The notes under the pieces are model-generated. The model made no database searches and had not been told where the DNA came from. It saw nothing but the letters and a program-made list of their open reading frames with translations. From contig CM060833.1 in NCBI GenBank assembly GCA_030762175.1, positions 71,711,501 to 71,775,500 of the forward strand: DNA of 64,000 nt, given 5' to 3'. Shown piece after piece: positions 45,045-57,283 of this stretch (its first letter is position 1; each line of letters begins with the position of its first letter). The DNA comes from Metallyticus violacea. Taxonomy: Eukaryota; Arthropoda; Insecta; Mantodea; Metallyticidae. The translations under genes and the position numbers were made by a program.

Positions 45045-45215
45045 ATTATTATTTTGACTTGTCTTCCTGCCATAGAAGAACTCTAGTAGTTCGAAATATA
45101 GCGATTACAAATGTGGGTTTCTCTTAGTGTTTTATCCTTTTCTGCTTTTATAATTACTGTTAATTTGTTACATTGTTAATAGTGTTACATTTTTTATTTT
45201 TATTTTATATTATAT
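45045..45215. repeat. Diverged relative of the 25591-25722 palindrome
   Basis: The segment 45100-45215 matches the reverse complement of about 25540-25655: GAAATATAGC, CAAATGTGGGTTTCTC versus CAAGTGTGACTCTTTC, AGTGTTTTATC, CTTTTATAATTA, then TGTTAATTTGTTACATTGTTAATAGTGTT. Here it occurs as a single arm, not a palindrome, and extends upstream with GACTTGTCTTCCTGCCATAG. A further short echo, CGAAATATAGCAATTA, lies at 63877-63892. This indicates a dispersed repeat family. Confidence 0.7.
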
Positions 45216-45964
45216 ATAATATCTTTAACTGGGGTTAACTATGGCATAAAGTATAAGTTATGACCTCCCAGTGGTTGTAAAGATGAAAATATTAGCCCTT
45301 CGTTTTTAAGTACAAAATGCGCTGAAATGTGTCGGAATTTTGTAATCTACTGATAAAAGTTTAGATTTTGCAATTTGCAGGAATATTTCTTCCAACTTTT
45401 ATTGCAGGCTGCTCTATTAGTATAATACAGTTTATCAAAGTTCCCTGTCAATATCTTACAAGTTTTTGAAAAAAAAAAGTATATGCTAACCTGTTTCATG
45501 CTTAACAGGACGTGCAATTTATAATTTATATAAATAAAATATTAACATATTAACTTCATGTTAAAATAAACTGCCATATAAACGTGTAATACTCTGATTA
45601 AATCAGAAGAAAATTTTTCTAAATGTTGATACTTTTTCATAATAATTAATAAAATTAAGTATCGTATATCTTGAGTAATACAATAGTGTTCAGTTTTTGT
45701 TTCGTCGTTTATGATTAGATGTTGACAATATGAAGAAAATTAAATAAAAACTGCATCATGTGAAAAAAATTTAATGTAACACAGAAAAATTAACTTCGAA
45801 AAACATAAATTTTAAAATGAAATTAATGTTTGCTTACAACATTCATATCTTTCAACGGGCGTTAAAAACGCAAGTGAAAATGCGCTATATATTAAAAATT
45901 ATTAAGTGTTCAACTTGTTTAAACATTTAAAACTTAAAGTTGAGTTTCTTGAAAAGCTTGACTA

Positions 45965-45999
45965 AACTAAGTCTCCACATGACCTGTGGAGACTTAGTT
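45965..45999. repeat. Perfect 15-bp inverted repeat, 5-base loop
   Basis: AACTAAGTCTCCACA, loop TGACC, then its exact complement, at 45965-45979 and 45985-45999. An AT array follows (46006-46021). No gene or element border is associated. Confidence 0.9.
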
Positions 46000-46021
46000 C
46001 TACTGTATATATATATATATA

Positions 46022-48375
46022 ACATTTAAATGCATAATTGTTCAAGTAGTATTTATGTTAGTTTATAAGCACTCAGTTACAAAGTTGTCTGTTATATTGG
46101 ATACAACACATATTTTTAATATAAAACTCTTCTTAACTTTGCGCAAGCGCAGAGGTTTCAGTGGTTTAGTTTGAGGTTTTCTGTTTTACAAACTTTTGCA
46201 TGAACTCTTTAATTCCCAGCCTGTGTGTTAAGCAAACCATCCATCAGACAGTTCGTAAAGCAACTGGGAAATACCGCAAGAACGATGTTACCATTCTCCC
46301 CCTCCTCGCTTCTCCCTTATCCTCCTTGCGTTTTCTCGTCCTTTTTATTTGCTCTCCTCCTCTACTTTATCGTTATCATGGAACAGCATATAACATAATG
46401 TACGGACAAAATGTTGCGAAAGAAGGATAAAAATTGTTTCCTGACTTAAAAAAAAATGTACAAATGAGGCCGATGAAATGTTGAAATAGCGAACATTACT
46501 GGAAAAGTGTTGATAAAAAGTAGGTTACATCGTATCCGTGAAATTTATCTCAAAACTTCGACTTAGTTTGGTATTTATATAAGCTGAGGGTTATTATTAT
46601 GTTATGGCATAATTTAATGAAATACAAGGCTAATTAAGAAATAAATATATATGTAATGAAGTGTGTTCAAAGGAATCAAAATATAAATCCTAGGACCGCA
46701 GAAAGTAATTGGTAAGACCGAACATTACATTAATATTAAGGACTTGTTTCAGCTCTTTTTCGCTACCATTTGGATTCTTCTATGTTGCATTTTTCATCAT
46801 GTTATAAAGAAGAAACCATCTAATGCTATGTAGCACACACTTTTGACAAAGGTAAAATATTTTTTTCTTACTATTTAGTTCAGGAGTGCACATACGAGGA
46901 TGTTTAGTTGCGAGAAAACATTTCGCGAAAGCACAGACCATATGGAGAAGAAACCCAATGTGCCGCGGTCCTAACGCCTGTGATTCTTCCTTAAAATTGT
47001 GTATGTAGAGAACACCTTACACTCAGCAATACTCATAGAGAAAATGAAACCAAGAATCAGCTACAAGTTAATGAAACGACCTCTTTGTGTCAGCCTTTGG
47101 TTGAAACATTAATTTGAAGTTCGGGACAGTGGCAAGCTTGTTTGAGCTATATACTCCACTGAATGTATTTGTTCTGCAAGTGTGTTCAAGAGTTTTGTCA
47201 GAGTAAATTGGAAGTGTATTGTAATCGACGCGTACAAGATTAAGAAATAGTTTATTACAATTGTAATGTTATGTTTTCATTCATAATCAAGTGCCGGTAA
47301 TATACAAATAGTAAATAGTTCATTCTTGATATTTCCTTCAAAGATCAAGTGTTTTTGCCTGGAAGCTAAACTATTCCCCATTTCCTTTGATTTTAATTAG
47401 CTGTCATGGAGTAAAAATTCTGGCTATCACTGGGTGACAAGTCAGGTTTTGCAGTGGATGATAGATGGGCAATAAAGTTCTGGTTTTATCGTTTGCGGGT
47501 TTCACTTCTAGCAGCTGAAAGTCAAGTTGTCGGAACGTCTTTTCATAAAAGTTGACTGTGAACTTGGTTATTAATGTCATTACTTTTCCATCAGCTATAG
47601 ACTTGTATCTAGATTAAATATAACTCAGCTTATTTCTTCAGCATTCTTCTATCTTAATATAATAGTAATTTTTTCTCCAAATACAAAAATATACACATCT
47701 CTCTTTATACGAAGTTTCTGTTCATTTGAATGACCATTGCATATACAAAGGGAGCAAAAGTAAAATGTATAGCTGTGTTAACGTACCCCTTGATTCATCA
47801 GAAGTCAGCGAGGAAGACATACGCTCATATTGTTATGACAATATCTGTTTTCAGTGCAGTTCAAAGGCTAGGAAGGTTAGCGATATTAACCTCATTAGCT
47901 GCAAGATGAGCGCTATGAATCTAGAAGGCGGCGGCTTATGAAGTTTGCAAAGGGATTGTGAGGAGTTTAGTGGGACCTGAGAGTAAATCTGTGCTAACAG
48001 AGGTACAGTTCTCCATTTCTCTTTAAGCTATGCTAGGATATATTGAATTACATGCTTAGTGCATGGTAAGCCTCAAACTTCATTCCCAAGGTAATTTACT
48101 GCACTCATTGTGTACCATAATAGTAGAAAATGACGCATATTGCACAGGTACACAGCATGTACCATTCTCGCAAAACTCGCTTTCTGGTAAACAGCGAAAG
48201 CCAGTGATAGAAAATGAAAGACTTCACGCATGCAATTTTGTTAATCTTGCTTGTTGCAAGTTTAGCTTCTGAAATTCGGCGTCTTTTTTATTTTTATTTT
48301 GCATTATTATGTATCAGTTACAAACGACATTGAAAATTTAATGTTACATTAAGCTTTAATTCATGAATTCATCTC
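46022..48375. other. Unassigned region
   Basis: About 2.35 kb without a recognised gene. Plus-strand frames of 69-76 codons (46200-46430, 47726-47941, 48063-48272) have no known motif. The one at 47726 is Cys/Ser rich. Confidence 0.4.
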
Positions 48376-48693
48376 TTAACCAGATGGCGTTTGTGTATTT
48401 CCTGCTATAGGTGAGACAGGCAAAGTCTGTTTAAGATCAGACTCGGCCGTTAGTACTTTCTTAACAAAATCTAAGTCAACGGGATAAACCACTTTTCGTT
48501 CTACATAATAATAAATGTAATATGTATCGAATATCGGCTTCGGGAGAGATGTGTGAACACATGCAAACCGACTTTGCTTACCGTTGTCTCTGATGGAACC
48601 TTGAGTAGTCGTGTCTTCTGCTAGAGGCTTCACCAGCGGAAGCCGAGAGGGATCCAAGGGACTATTGGATGGCCGAGCGGTCAGCCTGGTCAC
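48376..48693 (-). other. Unidentified 105-codon open frame
   Basis: Starts MTRLTARPSNSPLDPSRLPL and ends ...LPVSPIAGNTQTPSG. GC content is higher than in surrounding DNA. A donor-like GGTAAGC occurs on the minus strand at about 48576-48582. The plus strand near 48668 reads GGATGGCCGAGCGGTCAG, like a tRNA A box, but no B box follows. It could be a degraded repeat. No family recognised. Confidence 0.25.
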
Positions 48694-48720
48694 TTAAGTC
48701 GAGTTCTTCCCAGTAACAGT

Positions 48721-49386
48721 TTATTTACATAACAGTGATGGAAGAGATTACAAAACGAACAGTAAAACATATGAGGAACTTCGCTGAGAACTTTCTAAGT
48801 CCCAAGGAGAGGATTTATGGTGTGAAACTTAGAAATGATACTTGACAAGGAGTACCAAGACAAGGAAGCTCCGTAGCTGCGCTGAGATACGCAGAGGCTT
48901 ACGTGCTCTGTAGTGTTATGTCCCCGATGTACCATTTCTGGGATCTTATATAGTTCTTCGTGTATATGTGGCTCGAAGCAGACACATGAATAATTAAGAG
49001 CGTATCAGCTGATCGGTAGTTGTTGGATCTGGACATTATATGGTTGTATGAGAGCGATCCAATTATTCTTCCAAAATAAATACAACTTGTTATTTGCGCT
49101 TGGTGCGAGATTTAGAAGGATGGCCTAGTCAAAGGTCATCTCTGTTTTCTTCTAAAACACTTTAGACACTAAATATGTCCTCCTGTGTGATAAACATGAA
49201 AGAAAATTGGACAGAAAAGGACATGTGTGTGCGACATGTGCGGAGGTTAAAGGTAGGTAATAAATATGCCTTGGGTTTAGAGGGACGACGTGCACCAAAT
49301 GTGGAGAGATAAAAGGTTTTGGAGGAATCGAGGGTGTTTTCTGCTTCTTTTGGAACATTTCATCAATTATACATACTGGGGTGAAG
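48721..49386. other. Unassigned region
   Basis: No feature recognised in about 660 bp. Confidence 0.4.
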
Positions 49387-49697
49387 CAGTGGTGTCAATT
49401 TGTTGTTGATTTGATTTATTTATGGACGCTCTTTAACATCTCAGGTCATTAGCGTCCCATTCTATTCGTGGCCGAATAGAATGGCCGACAAAATTTTCTC
49501 AGGCTTGGGGTTCTTTTTGTGCCGTAAATCTACAACACGGGACCCAGTGCTTTATTTCCTTTCCGAAGGAAGCCATACTTAGAATTTTGACGCCCGAAAA
49601 AATCCATCGATCCTGGCCGGGCTTGAACCCGCGATCTTGGGTTTAGAAGGCAAGCATGGTTACCACTACACCACCAGGACCGCCCAGTGATGTCAAT
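49387..49697 (-). mobile_element. SINE family B copy, full length, with 13-bp target duplication
   Basis: Minus-strand full-length copy. The head at about 49610-49683 has an intact acceptor pair GGTCCTG/CAGGATC (one change) and B box GGTTCAAGCCC. The body contains a small inverted duplication near 49463-49488 (CATTCTATTCGTGGCCGAAT then AGAATGGCC), which replaces the usual sequence. The target duplication is CAGTGGTGTCAAT/CAGTGATGTCAAT (49387-49399, 49685-49697), one mismatch. Confidence 0.92.
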
Positions 49698-50580
49698 GGC
49701 GTATGCGACTGTATATGGTAATTTTTATTTTATTATCTGACTATTTCACTCATGTGACGTCATCTTAAAATGGACTAATGAAATGAAACAACATTTTGAA
49801 TTTTTACAAATCATATTCTGCTTATGGAGGGAAATTATCGAGAGAAAAATTATCAAATTCGTTTTATCACGCGACGTGCATTTGTCTTGTGGTCAGTGTC
49901 GCCAACTGAATACCTGCACTATATAATTCCTTAACACGCATCATTGGCCACTTTTGCTAGATGCGGTGGGAAGCTATTGAGAGCAGCAAATGCATGGACA
50001 ATCGACAACCATAACGCAAAATGGAGGGTTCTTTAAAGTGTTTTGGTGATGTGTCAAATGTGCAAATTGATGTTATCATTAGGAAACCACAGAACACAAA
50101 GAAAAACAGAGACACTGTATGTTATCTTTTTTTTTCCCTCAGTTTGTTATTAAATAACAAACTTTAGCTTGTTTGTAAAATCTAATTATTTTTACACGGT
50201 CACTTTTTAATTATATCCGAAACATTTTTTCTTCAGTTGTTCTTCCTGTAATGTTATTTTGATGGGCATTATATCCCTTTAATTTATATTTGTTATAAAC
50301 AAGAAATATAAATTATATGAGAATTACTTTCGGGCTATCTCAGGCCTCCGTAGCCAACTAGACATGTCTTTGCAAACTGGTGATTTGATGGTAGATTTTG
50401 AAAAAGCTATTCAATTATGCTAATACGACTAAAGCATTAGACAAAAATAAATGAGGTGGTGCATAGATCTCGTTTGGCGAAGGGTTGATGAGTAAAAATT
50501 CAAAATCTTGGTTTGTTAAACTATAGGAATGAACTGAAATGGTGTTTTGGTCTTCTAGGTATATTTGAATGCATTTATTT
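49698..50580. other. Unassigned region
   Basis: No feature recognised in about 880 bp. Confidence 0.4.
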
Positions 50581-50870
50581 GTAATTATTAAATTAAATCA
50601 GAACACATTACTTTGGTTGATACGACGTTTATAATTTAAAGAGAATTTAGAAAGTTTTAAAATTTGATTAACACCATCATTCACTAATGAATTAAACACG
50701 CTTGAAAGCATACGGTTTATTATTTGTAATTATTAAATTAAATCAGAACACGTTACTTTGAATGATACGACGTTTATAATTTAAAGAGAATTTAGAAAGT
50801 TTTAAAATTTGATTAACACCATCATTTACTAATGAATTAAACACGCTTGAAAGAATACGGTTTATTATTT
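50581..50870. repeat. Tandem duplication of a 145-bp unit
   Basis: Units 50581-50725 and 50726-50870 match with five substitutions I can see (about 96-97 percent identity) and no gaps. The unit runs from GTAATTATTAAATTAAATCA to ACGGTTTATTATTT. Only two copies are present. No gene is affected; the unit has no recognised coding content. Confidence 0.96.
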
Positions 50871-53506
50871 GTCTTCTCTACATATTAAAAGTATGATATT
50901 ATTCATCTTTTGTAGTAGAGGTTGCACCTGCATCGGTGAAGTACACCGTTTTATTTCTTCTACTTTGGGATATTTTAGAAAATTTTAAGTATAGTTTATG
51001 ATTATTAATGTGCTGTATGTAATTATTTTTGAAATTGCAGCATGTTCTAAGGTCACCCCACAATTTCAATTCCTTGCTATGTGTCATCATGTGGGCTATG
51101 CGCAGGTGTTATCCTTCCATTGGTGTAGCCTTCAGATCTGCTCAAGGTCAGTCTGCAAAGGAAGTGAAGGTCTCTCAGTAATCTGCACTGATTGACCTAA
51201 CGAGGTGGAAGACGTTTGAGTAAGTGCAAGTTGAAGTGTTATCGTCCCTCTTGCTTTTTCAATGTTACCTGATTATCCTGAGTGAAGGAAGATTACAGTT
51301 CTTCTTTTGTCTTCTTAACAACAGCAAGAAAGTAGCAAGTGTTTTTCTTTCACGCTGCCATCGCAACTTCTTCTTTAACAATTCACTTTACTTCATTCTG
51401 ATTAAGCGACACTATAGTATGTGTTCCACTGATCAGTATGAATGTCGCATATTGAGCACACTCAACTGATCCTGACAGAAAAACAACATTTAAAATAATT
51501 AAATAAAAAATAAAAAATCTAAAAGATTAATGTCAACTAATAAGATAGGTCGTGCTACTGGATTTCCTCTACCAATCTATGATCCAGAAAATATATGGGC
51601 TAGATGCTGTCACACGATATATAGAAAATGGGCTGGTGCTCCATTGTGCATGAATCACATAAGTTGCCATGTACTGATGCCTACAATCTCAATGAATGAC
51701 TTACGCATCACGTTGGTGTACTGCAGAGGTAAATATAATCAATAAGAAAAGGGCAAAACGGAAAGACAGTCCACAGCATACAATCTAGCAGATAACCTTA
51801 CTTGGACCTATGTTTATTAGGCAGCAATAAAAAGTGGATCATATCCCAAGAGCTCTTTGTTTCCGGACATGTGTTCATGGAAACTTTATGTGACGCTTTT
51901 ATTTTAACATCCTTTCTAGTGCAAACTACCACTTTGGAAAACATACTGTTATGTATTTTATGTCAACACAACTAATGCATTTATCACATATGTTTATACG
52001 GGTCACTCAAATAAAATATGGATTTTTATGTATGTTTGATTATTACTTTATTCTTCTCTCATGCAATACATTCATCCCTCACTAATTAGCCACTTCATTT
52101 AAAAGTATTCAACCCCACTGTTTAGATAGTGGTACCAAAATAAACAATTTTCATTATATCCGCCGCAAAGTCACTTTTTCACTTTATGGTGGTTTTATTA
52201 ATGATGCTGAAGATAACCCTTTAAAGTCATTTTCAGTCCTAAGATGAGGTATTTTCACAATGAGAAAATCGGGTTTATATAGACTTGTCAATTACTTTCA
52301 GTGGAAAAGTTGTAAGACATTTTTGTTGTAGGCACTGAAGTAATTTTCTTGCAGGGTAATGTTTAACATAACGAAACATCATCCTCATCATCTGCTTCAG
52401 ATATTGGCCTATAATAGTATTTAGAAATCTCGTTTGAATAGGAGTAGCTAACGCCGAGTCAAACTGGAGGTTTGCAACCCGCATCAACTCATTTCTCATT
52501 GACGGACAGCAATCCAAAGTCTTCATAATATATCGTCATCGATCGATAACGCACTGCAATCCTTTGCTGCTGTGCTTTGCGAGATAAATCGAATTTGACT
52601 CGCGTGGACACCCCCTACTTTAGAAGATTATTTTATACCGCAAAGTGTAAAACTTCAGTTTAGCTCTAGTGTTCTATCTTTTGAAGAAGAAAACCTTCAA
52701 TAAATATTTTAGAAGAAAAAATGTTAATGTATAAATAAGTTTAGCAGTAAGTTTGTGTTACTTAGTTCATTTGTAATTCAGTGTTTAAATAATTGTGAAT
52801 TTATTATTATAAACAATGTTTATTGTTGGAAAAAACTGTAAATATGACATTAGTTGTATAAAATTAGTACAGCAATAATCAGGTCATTAAATTTCTTTTC
52901 AGTGCTAAAATACTGTCATCAACTGGATAATGTGTTACGATTATAATGAAAAAATAATGAATAACGAAATAGAATCAACCATTCATCTTCACAAATGCAC
53001 AATTACAAACTTAATAAAAATTAAAAGTTAATATTAGCTCCCAAATGAATTAGTAAAATTTGATAATAATAACATGCTCTGAGACATATATCAACTCTAC
53101 AATTTCTGAAATGTACTCAATATTTTTACCGATTAAAATGTATTCTTACCAATAAATATTGTAAAAATTTCTCTGTATCAGTTACAATACAACCTTTCAT
53201 CCAGTAAATCCCAGTTCGCTAATAACAATAACAATAGATAGACGAACTAAATAATCTATACATTGATGGCATAAGTATAATAAAAGTAGGAATTGACATT
53301 TGAGTAATTCATTAAAAATCGGCATTAATGTAAATTTAGTTTTAATGATAATATTTTACATTTATGGTATATAATAAAAATTGCGTGTGGAACTCATTTA
53401 TTAATGTTATGTAATTACGAGAACATAATGCAATAAGTATAGCTATAAACAAATATCATAATATACTATTTTATCTAAAATAGTAGCAATTAACAGGCTT
53501 TGAATA
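50871..53506. other. Unassigned region
   Basis: About 2.6 kb. Short frames (50998-51195, 51224-51469, 51530-51745, 52275-52526) lack known motifs. TTTGCTGCTGTGCTTTGCGAGAT at 52563-52585 shares its GCTGTGCTTTGCGAG core with 44498-44512, perhaps an old repeat. Confidence 0.4.
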
Positions 53507-53872
53507 TATACTACTTCTTTTTCTTTCTTTCTTTCTTTCTTCTTTCTTTCTTTCTTTTTTTTTTTTTGATTATTTTATTTACGGACTCTCTTTAACATCT
53601 GAGGTCATCAGCGTCCCATTCTATTCAGGGAGTGAAACGACCGACAAATTTTGTTCAGAGGCCTCTTCTTTCAGGCTTGAAGTTCTTTTTCTTGCCGTAA
53701 ATGTACGACACGGGACCCACGGCTTTACTTCCCTTCCGAAGGAAGTCATACTTAGGATTTTTACGCTCCGAAAAAAATCCATCGACCCTAGCCGGGTTTG
53801 AACCCGCGATCTTGGGTATAGAAGACAAGTATGGTTACCACTACACCATCAGGACCAACGTATATTATTTCT
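53507..53872 (-). mobile_element. SINE family B copy, full length, with (TTTC)n tail
   Basis: Minus-strand full-length copy at about 53569-53858, with intact B box GGTTTGAACCC and landmarks CGGAAGGGAAGTAAAGCCGTGG. Its A-rich 3' end is replaced by a TTTC/T-run array at 53518-53568. Imperfect 12-bp flanking repeats TATACTACTTCT (53507-53518) and TATATTATTTCT (53861-53872) differ at two positions and probably mark the target duplication. Confidence 0.9.
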
Positions 53873-54101
53873 AAAATTGTTGTAACGATCATATCTCGTT
53901 TTCAAATAAACACATTACAGTGTATAATCTGAACACGTGCAAGAAATGACATTGGAAAATAATAAATAAATATATAGATCATGACGTTTATTTTACAACC
54001 TATATACATTCAATTTCACATTATAGTCATCCATGGATTCAGAGACATTATGCTGCTATATAAAGCCCGCGGACAATATAACTGTATGAGAGTAACATGT
54101 A

Positions 54102-54947
54102 CCGAGGGTACCAAAAATATATACACACTTCAAGCAAAGAAAAAAAAACTGTTAACAGAGCAAAACTGAATTCACAAAAACAGAAAATGATGAGCACTAA
54201 TCATCTTAGACTTTTACAGTTACAACGGTTAATCAAAATGCCCACCGTCGGCGTCGATACACTTCTGAGTACGAAGGTCTCATCCTCTTGCACCACGTTC
54301 CGAAACCACTCACAGTACTGCATTCTCCGATCAGGGTCATCTTCATTTAATGCATATACAAGTTTTCTTGGAATGAAAACTTTCAACTTTGCTGTTTTAA
54401 TAATACGACGTACGCTGATTCTGCTAATCCAAGTCTCACGTGCACATTGCTTTGTAGATTTCTGTGGTGAGTGCTCAAAACGTTCCAAAACCATAGCCGA
54501 GGACGCGGGGCTTGTTTCTGTGCGAGGTCTCCCAGATCTATCCTTGTGAACATCGCATACGGTACCACGAGTCTCAAATTTGTCTGGAATGCGTGCAATT
54601 GTTACTCGCGTTTGCGGTTCTGTTCTGTACACACGTTTCCATTGCCTTTAAACTTCAACAACATTCTCGGTTTTCCAGTACCACTTCAAACTAACATAAC
54701 GCAATTCACATCGTTTACAGAACATCATACGATAATTTTGGCTTCATTTGTTCATTGATGATTTACCATAATCTTGGCTCCATTTTTTTCTGTTAATTTA
54801 CTGTTACGTAGCAACGTTATCATAATGCATGTGAGTCACATCTGTTTACAGAACATCATACAACACATTACTGTTGTTTTTCGATCCAACTTTGAAATAT
54901 ATTAGATATCCAATGTGAAAGTGTGTATACATTTTTGGCACCCTCTG
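54102..54947 (-). mobile_element. Internally deleted Tc1-like element with terminal inverted repeats
   Basis: Terminal inverted repeats of about 28 bp (left CCGAGGGTACCAAAAATATA..., right complement CAGAGGGTGCCAAAAATGTA...) lie at 54102-54129 and 54920-54947, each bordered by a TA dinucleotide as expected for Tc1/mariner insertion. The minus strand carries the N-terminal DNA-binding half of the transposase (54270-54700): TRVTIARIPDKFETRGTVCD, the GRPRT linker and SPQKSTKQCARETWISR (helix-turn-helix), NEDDPDRRMQYCEWF. This is followed at once by the last residues of such a protein, CIDADGGHFD and a stop at 54229-54231. The whole DDE catalytic domain is missing. At 846 bp it is non-autonomous and would depend on a transposase supplied elsewhere. 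Confidence 0.9.
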
Positions 54948-54959
54948 TATGCATAACGA

Positions 54960-55244
54960 ATCTCTTAACTTAACTATTAGCACACAAATGTCTTTGCATC
55001 ACAATTATTCAATTATACAATTGTTATCTCAAAAACACCTATCTTTGCCACCATCTCTTCCTATGCAAACAAGTTCCAACATGCTAACCTGCTCCTATTC
55101 GAGTGCGTAAACTTGACTCTAAGGTTCACTCGCCATTGTTCCTGTTTGGGCAATTGTCAGTGTATGTTGCCAATCTTCCAGATTTTTCATAACTTTACCT
55201 GAACGTGATACTGCGGACATGTTTTGTGTTCTCTCTCCAAAACG
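54960..55244. other. Unassigned spacer
   Basis: No feature recognised between the Tc1-like element and the LINE ORF1 remnant. Confidence 0.4.
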
Positions 55245-55770
55245 ATAATAATATGGTAAATATAGAGAAAGTGCTGCAAGAGTTGAGGAGTGGCTTAAAA
55301 TTGGATGAGCCGACACTAAATCCCGACATACACAATGTTACAGTCAGAGGTTCGAGTAAGGGAGTTCGAGGCAAGATGTGAACGGCTGGAGGAGAAACTG
55401 GACTGCATGTAAAACAAAACAAGAAGCAATAATGTTATCCACGGTGTACCAGAGGAAGAGTACAAACTGAATTGACACCGAGGACAGAGTGCATGTTGTT
55501 GCTCAATCGGAGTGGATGCAGGCAAAGAGCTTATAGAACTGAACGAGCTTTAACGAGCTTATAGAATTGGCAAACAGGGCACTAGGCGACTGATTGTGTG
55601 CAAGCTCTTACCCTATAAATAGACAAAGGAGATTCTATGAGCGAATCCGGCATTGCCAGTAAAGGAAAATAAAACATACAACTGCGGTTAATTTCCAATG
55701 ACTTCCTTGCAGTGAAAAGAAGTTCACAAGCACTGATTATAAGTACCAGTTTTAGTGGGACATCTCTAAT
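55245..55770 (+). pseudogene. LINE ORF1 remnant
   Basis: Across frames the plus strand gives LEEKLDCM, then NNVIHGVPEEE (about 55425-55460, the N.IIHG.PE motif that opens the RNA-binding domain of many LINE ORF1 proteins), GVDAGKEL (about 55511-55535), YRIGKQGTRRLIVCKLLPYK (about 55560-55620) and KENKTYN..LISNDF-like text (about 55665-55705). This is the order of a coiled-coil plus RRM-type ORF1p. A duplication ACGAGCTTTAACGAGCTTAT near 55538-55562 and several stops disrupt it. No ORF2 follows. Confidence 0.8.
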
Positions 55771-56766
55771 GCCATAACATTGAAAATGTAAAATGAAATA
55801 TGTAAAACTTTGTTTAATTCGTGTTTAGAAAACATGGACATGAAACATGTCTTAAATGCCGTGAATAAAAAAATACGGCTACAAAACTAAACCTCCCAAG
55901 TCCAATGCATTCCTTTATGAGAATTAATTTGCATTTCGTCTGCCAATACCAGTTTTTGAATGTGCCTTCGTTTCCTAGGAGTTTTTCTCTTTACTTCTTA
56001 TGACAAACATAAATCGTAGATGTTTTAATAACTACAGAATAACGAACTTGAAGATTGATTGCGTCTGACCTTTCCAACTGAAGAAAAGTTTGCGTGACAA
56101 AGAAGCGGTGACGACATCCCTTCAGATGGAAGTTCGTTTTTAATTTAGAGGGAGTTCTAACTCCATCTGTGCTCAGGAAATTGTGTGTTTACTTTACTTC
56201 CTGCTGTGGTACCAAGAATTCTGTGTAAATCAAATTAAATAAATGAAGTGTACTAATTCTATACAATAGTATTCAACCCACGAAGCTTATGTCGAGTGTA
56301 AACGAGGGAAATTTTTTGTTTGTCTTTTGCTTCGTTATCTCCAACTTCTGTTTTATTGAAAATCCAATCAGCTCCTGTAACAACGTTGCTCTTATTTGCA
56401 CTTAATGTATGCATATTTCCGAGAGTTCTGCAGTTTATACTCAACATAGGGCCTTGCTCTTCATCGTGGATATTATTCTATTATAATGCATATTGCGGGT
56501 CACTGACAAAGTTGCGGGACTCTTTGGCAATGCGGTGAGCATATAAATGACCACTGCATGTTAATTAACACAGAACCATGAGAAGATAATGGACAAAGGC
56601 ATTAACATGAGCTTCCTGGTCTTAACTGTATACTAAACACTACGAACCTAGCCTAACCTAAATCTCAGTTTGAAATTTTACCATGAATAGTTTTTGTTTT
56701 AATCCCCTAAAGAATATTTTTCACCTATAAGGTGTCATTATTTTTATTTGAACCTAATTGGATGTA
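55771..56766. other. Unassigned region
   Basis: About 1 kb without a recognised feature. Confidence 0.4.
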
Positions 56767-56920
56767 TACAGGGTGTCTCTAAATTAGATCGATAGACTGT
56801 GGTATTGGAGAGATAAAATGCTTTTTGTTAAGGAAACCATAGGCTTCAATGTTTCGTTTCATCGCAGCAAGGGGTTACTCGTTAAAATGGGCCGTGTTAC
56901 TGGAAGGGATCGAGATAATT
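56767..56920. mobile_element. Possible terminal fragment of a Tc1-like element
   Basis: Begins TATACAGGGTGTCTCTAAATT, the kind of ACAGGGTGTC terminal motif seen at ends of arthropod Tc1-like elements, and continues with TTTCGTTTCATCGCAG. No matching inverted terminus was found downstream, so only one end is supported and the call is tentative. Confidence 0.4.
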
Positions 56921-57283
56921 AGATGTGAAAATTAATTAATGAATTTAATGAGCACAGGTGTTTATTTGACCTGGAAATGCAGAAAAACACAAATAAAATG
57001 ACAGACAAAAACACTTCAGAAGTATGAAGGTAACCTCTAGTGTATATCCAGAAAAGTAGAGGTATTGCTTTTGTAAAGCATTGAGATCGTACTAAGAGCG
57101 GGTATTTTGATGGTCCTTGGACCAGGAAGCTTATGAAAGATAAGGAATCCATGAGAGTATGAGGATATCGAGAGGGATGCTTGGTTGCTTGGCATTGATG
57201 TGATACTTCCTGGCAATAGGAGCTCAGAATCATTTTCTGTTCAGGAAATTTTTACACGAATTTCATAACAACAACGGTCTAAA
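56921..57283. other. Unassigned region
   Basis: A 104-codon minus-strand frame (56919-57233) is hydrophobic towards its end (SVILFVFFCISRSN) but no family is recognised; it may be transposon interior belonging to the terminal fragment just upstream. Confidence 0.3.
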
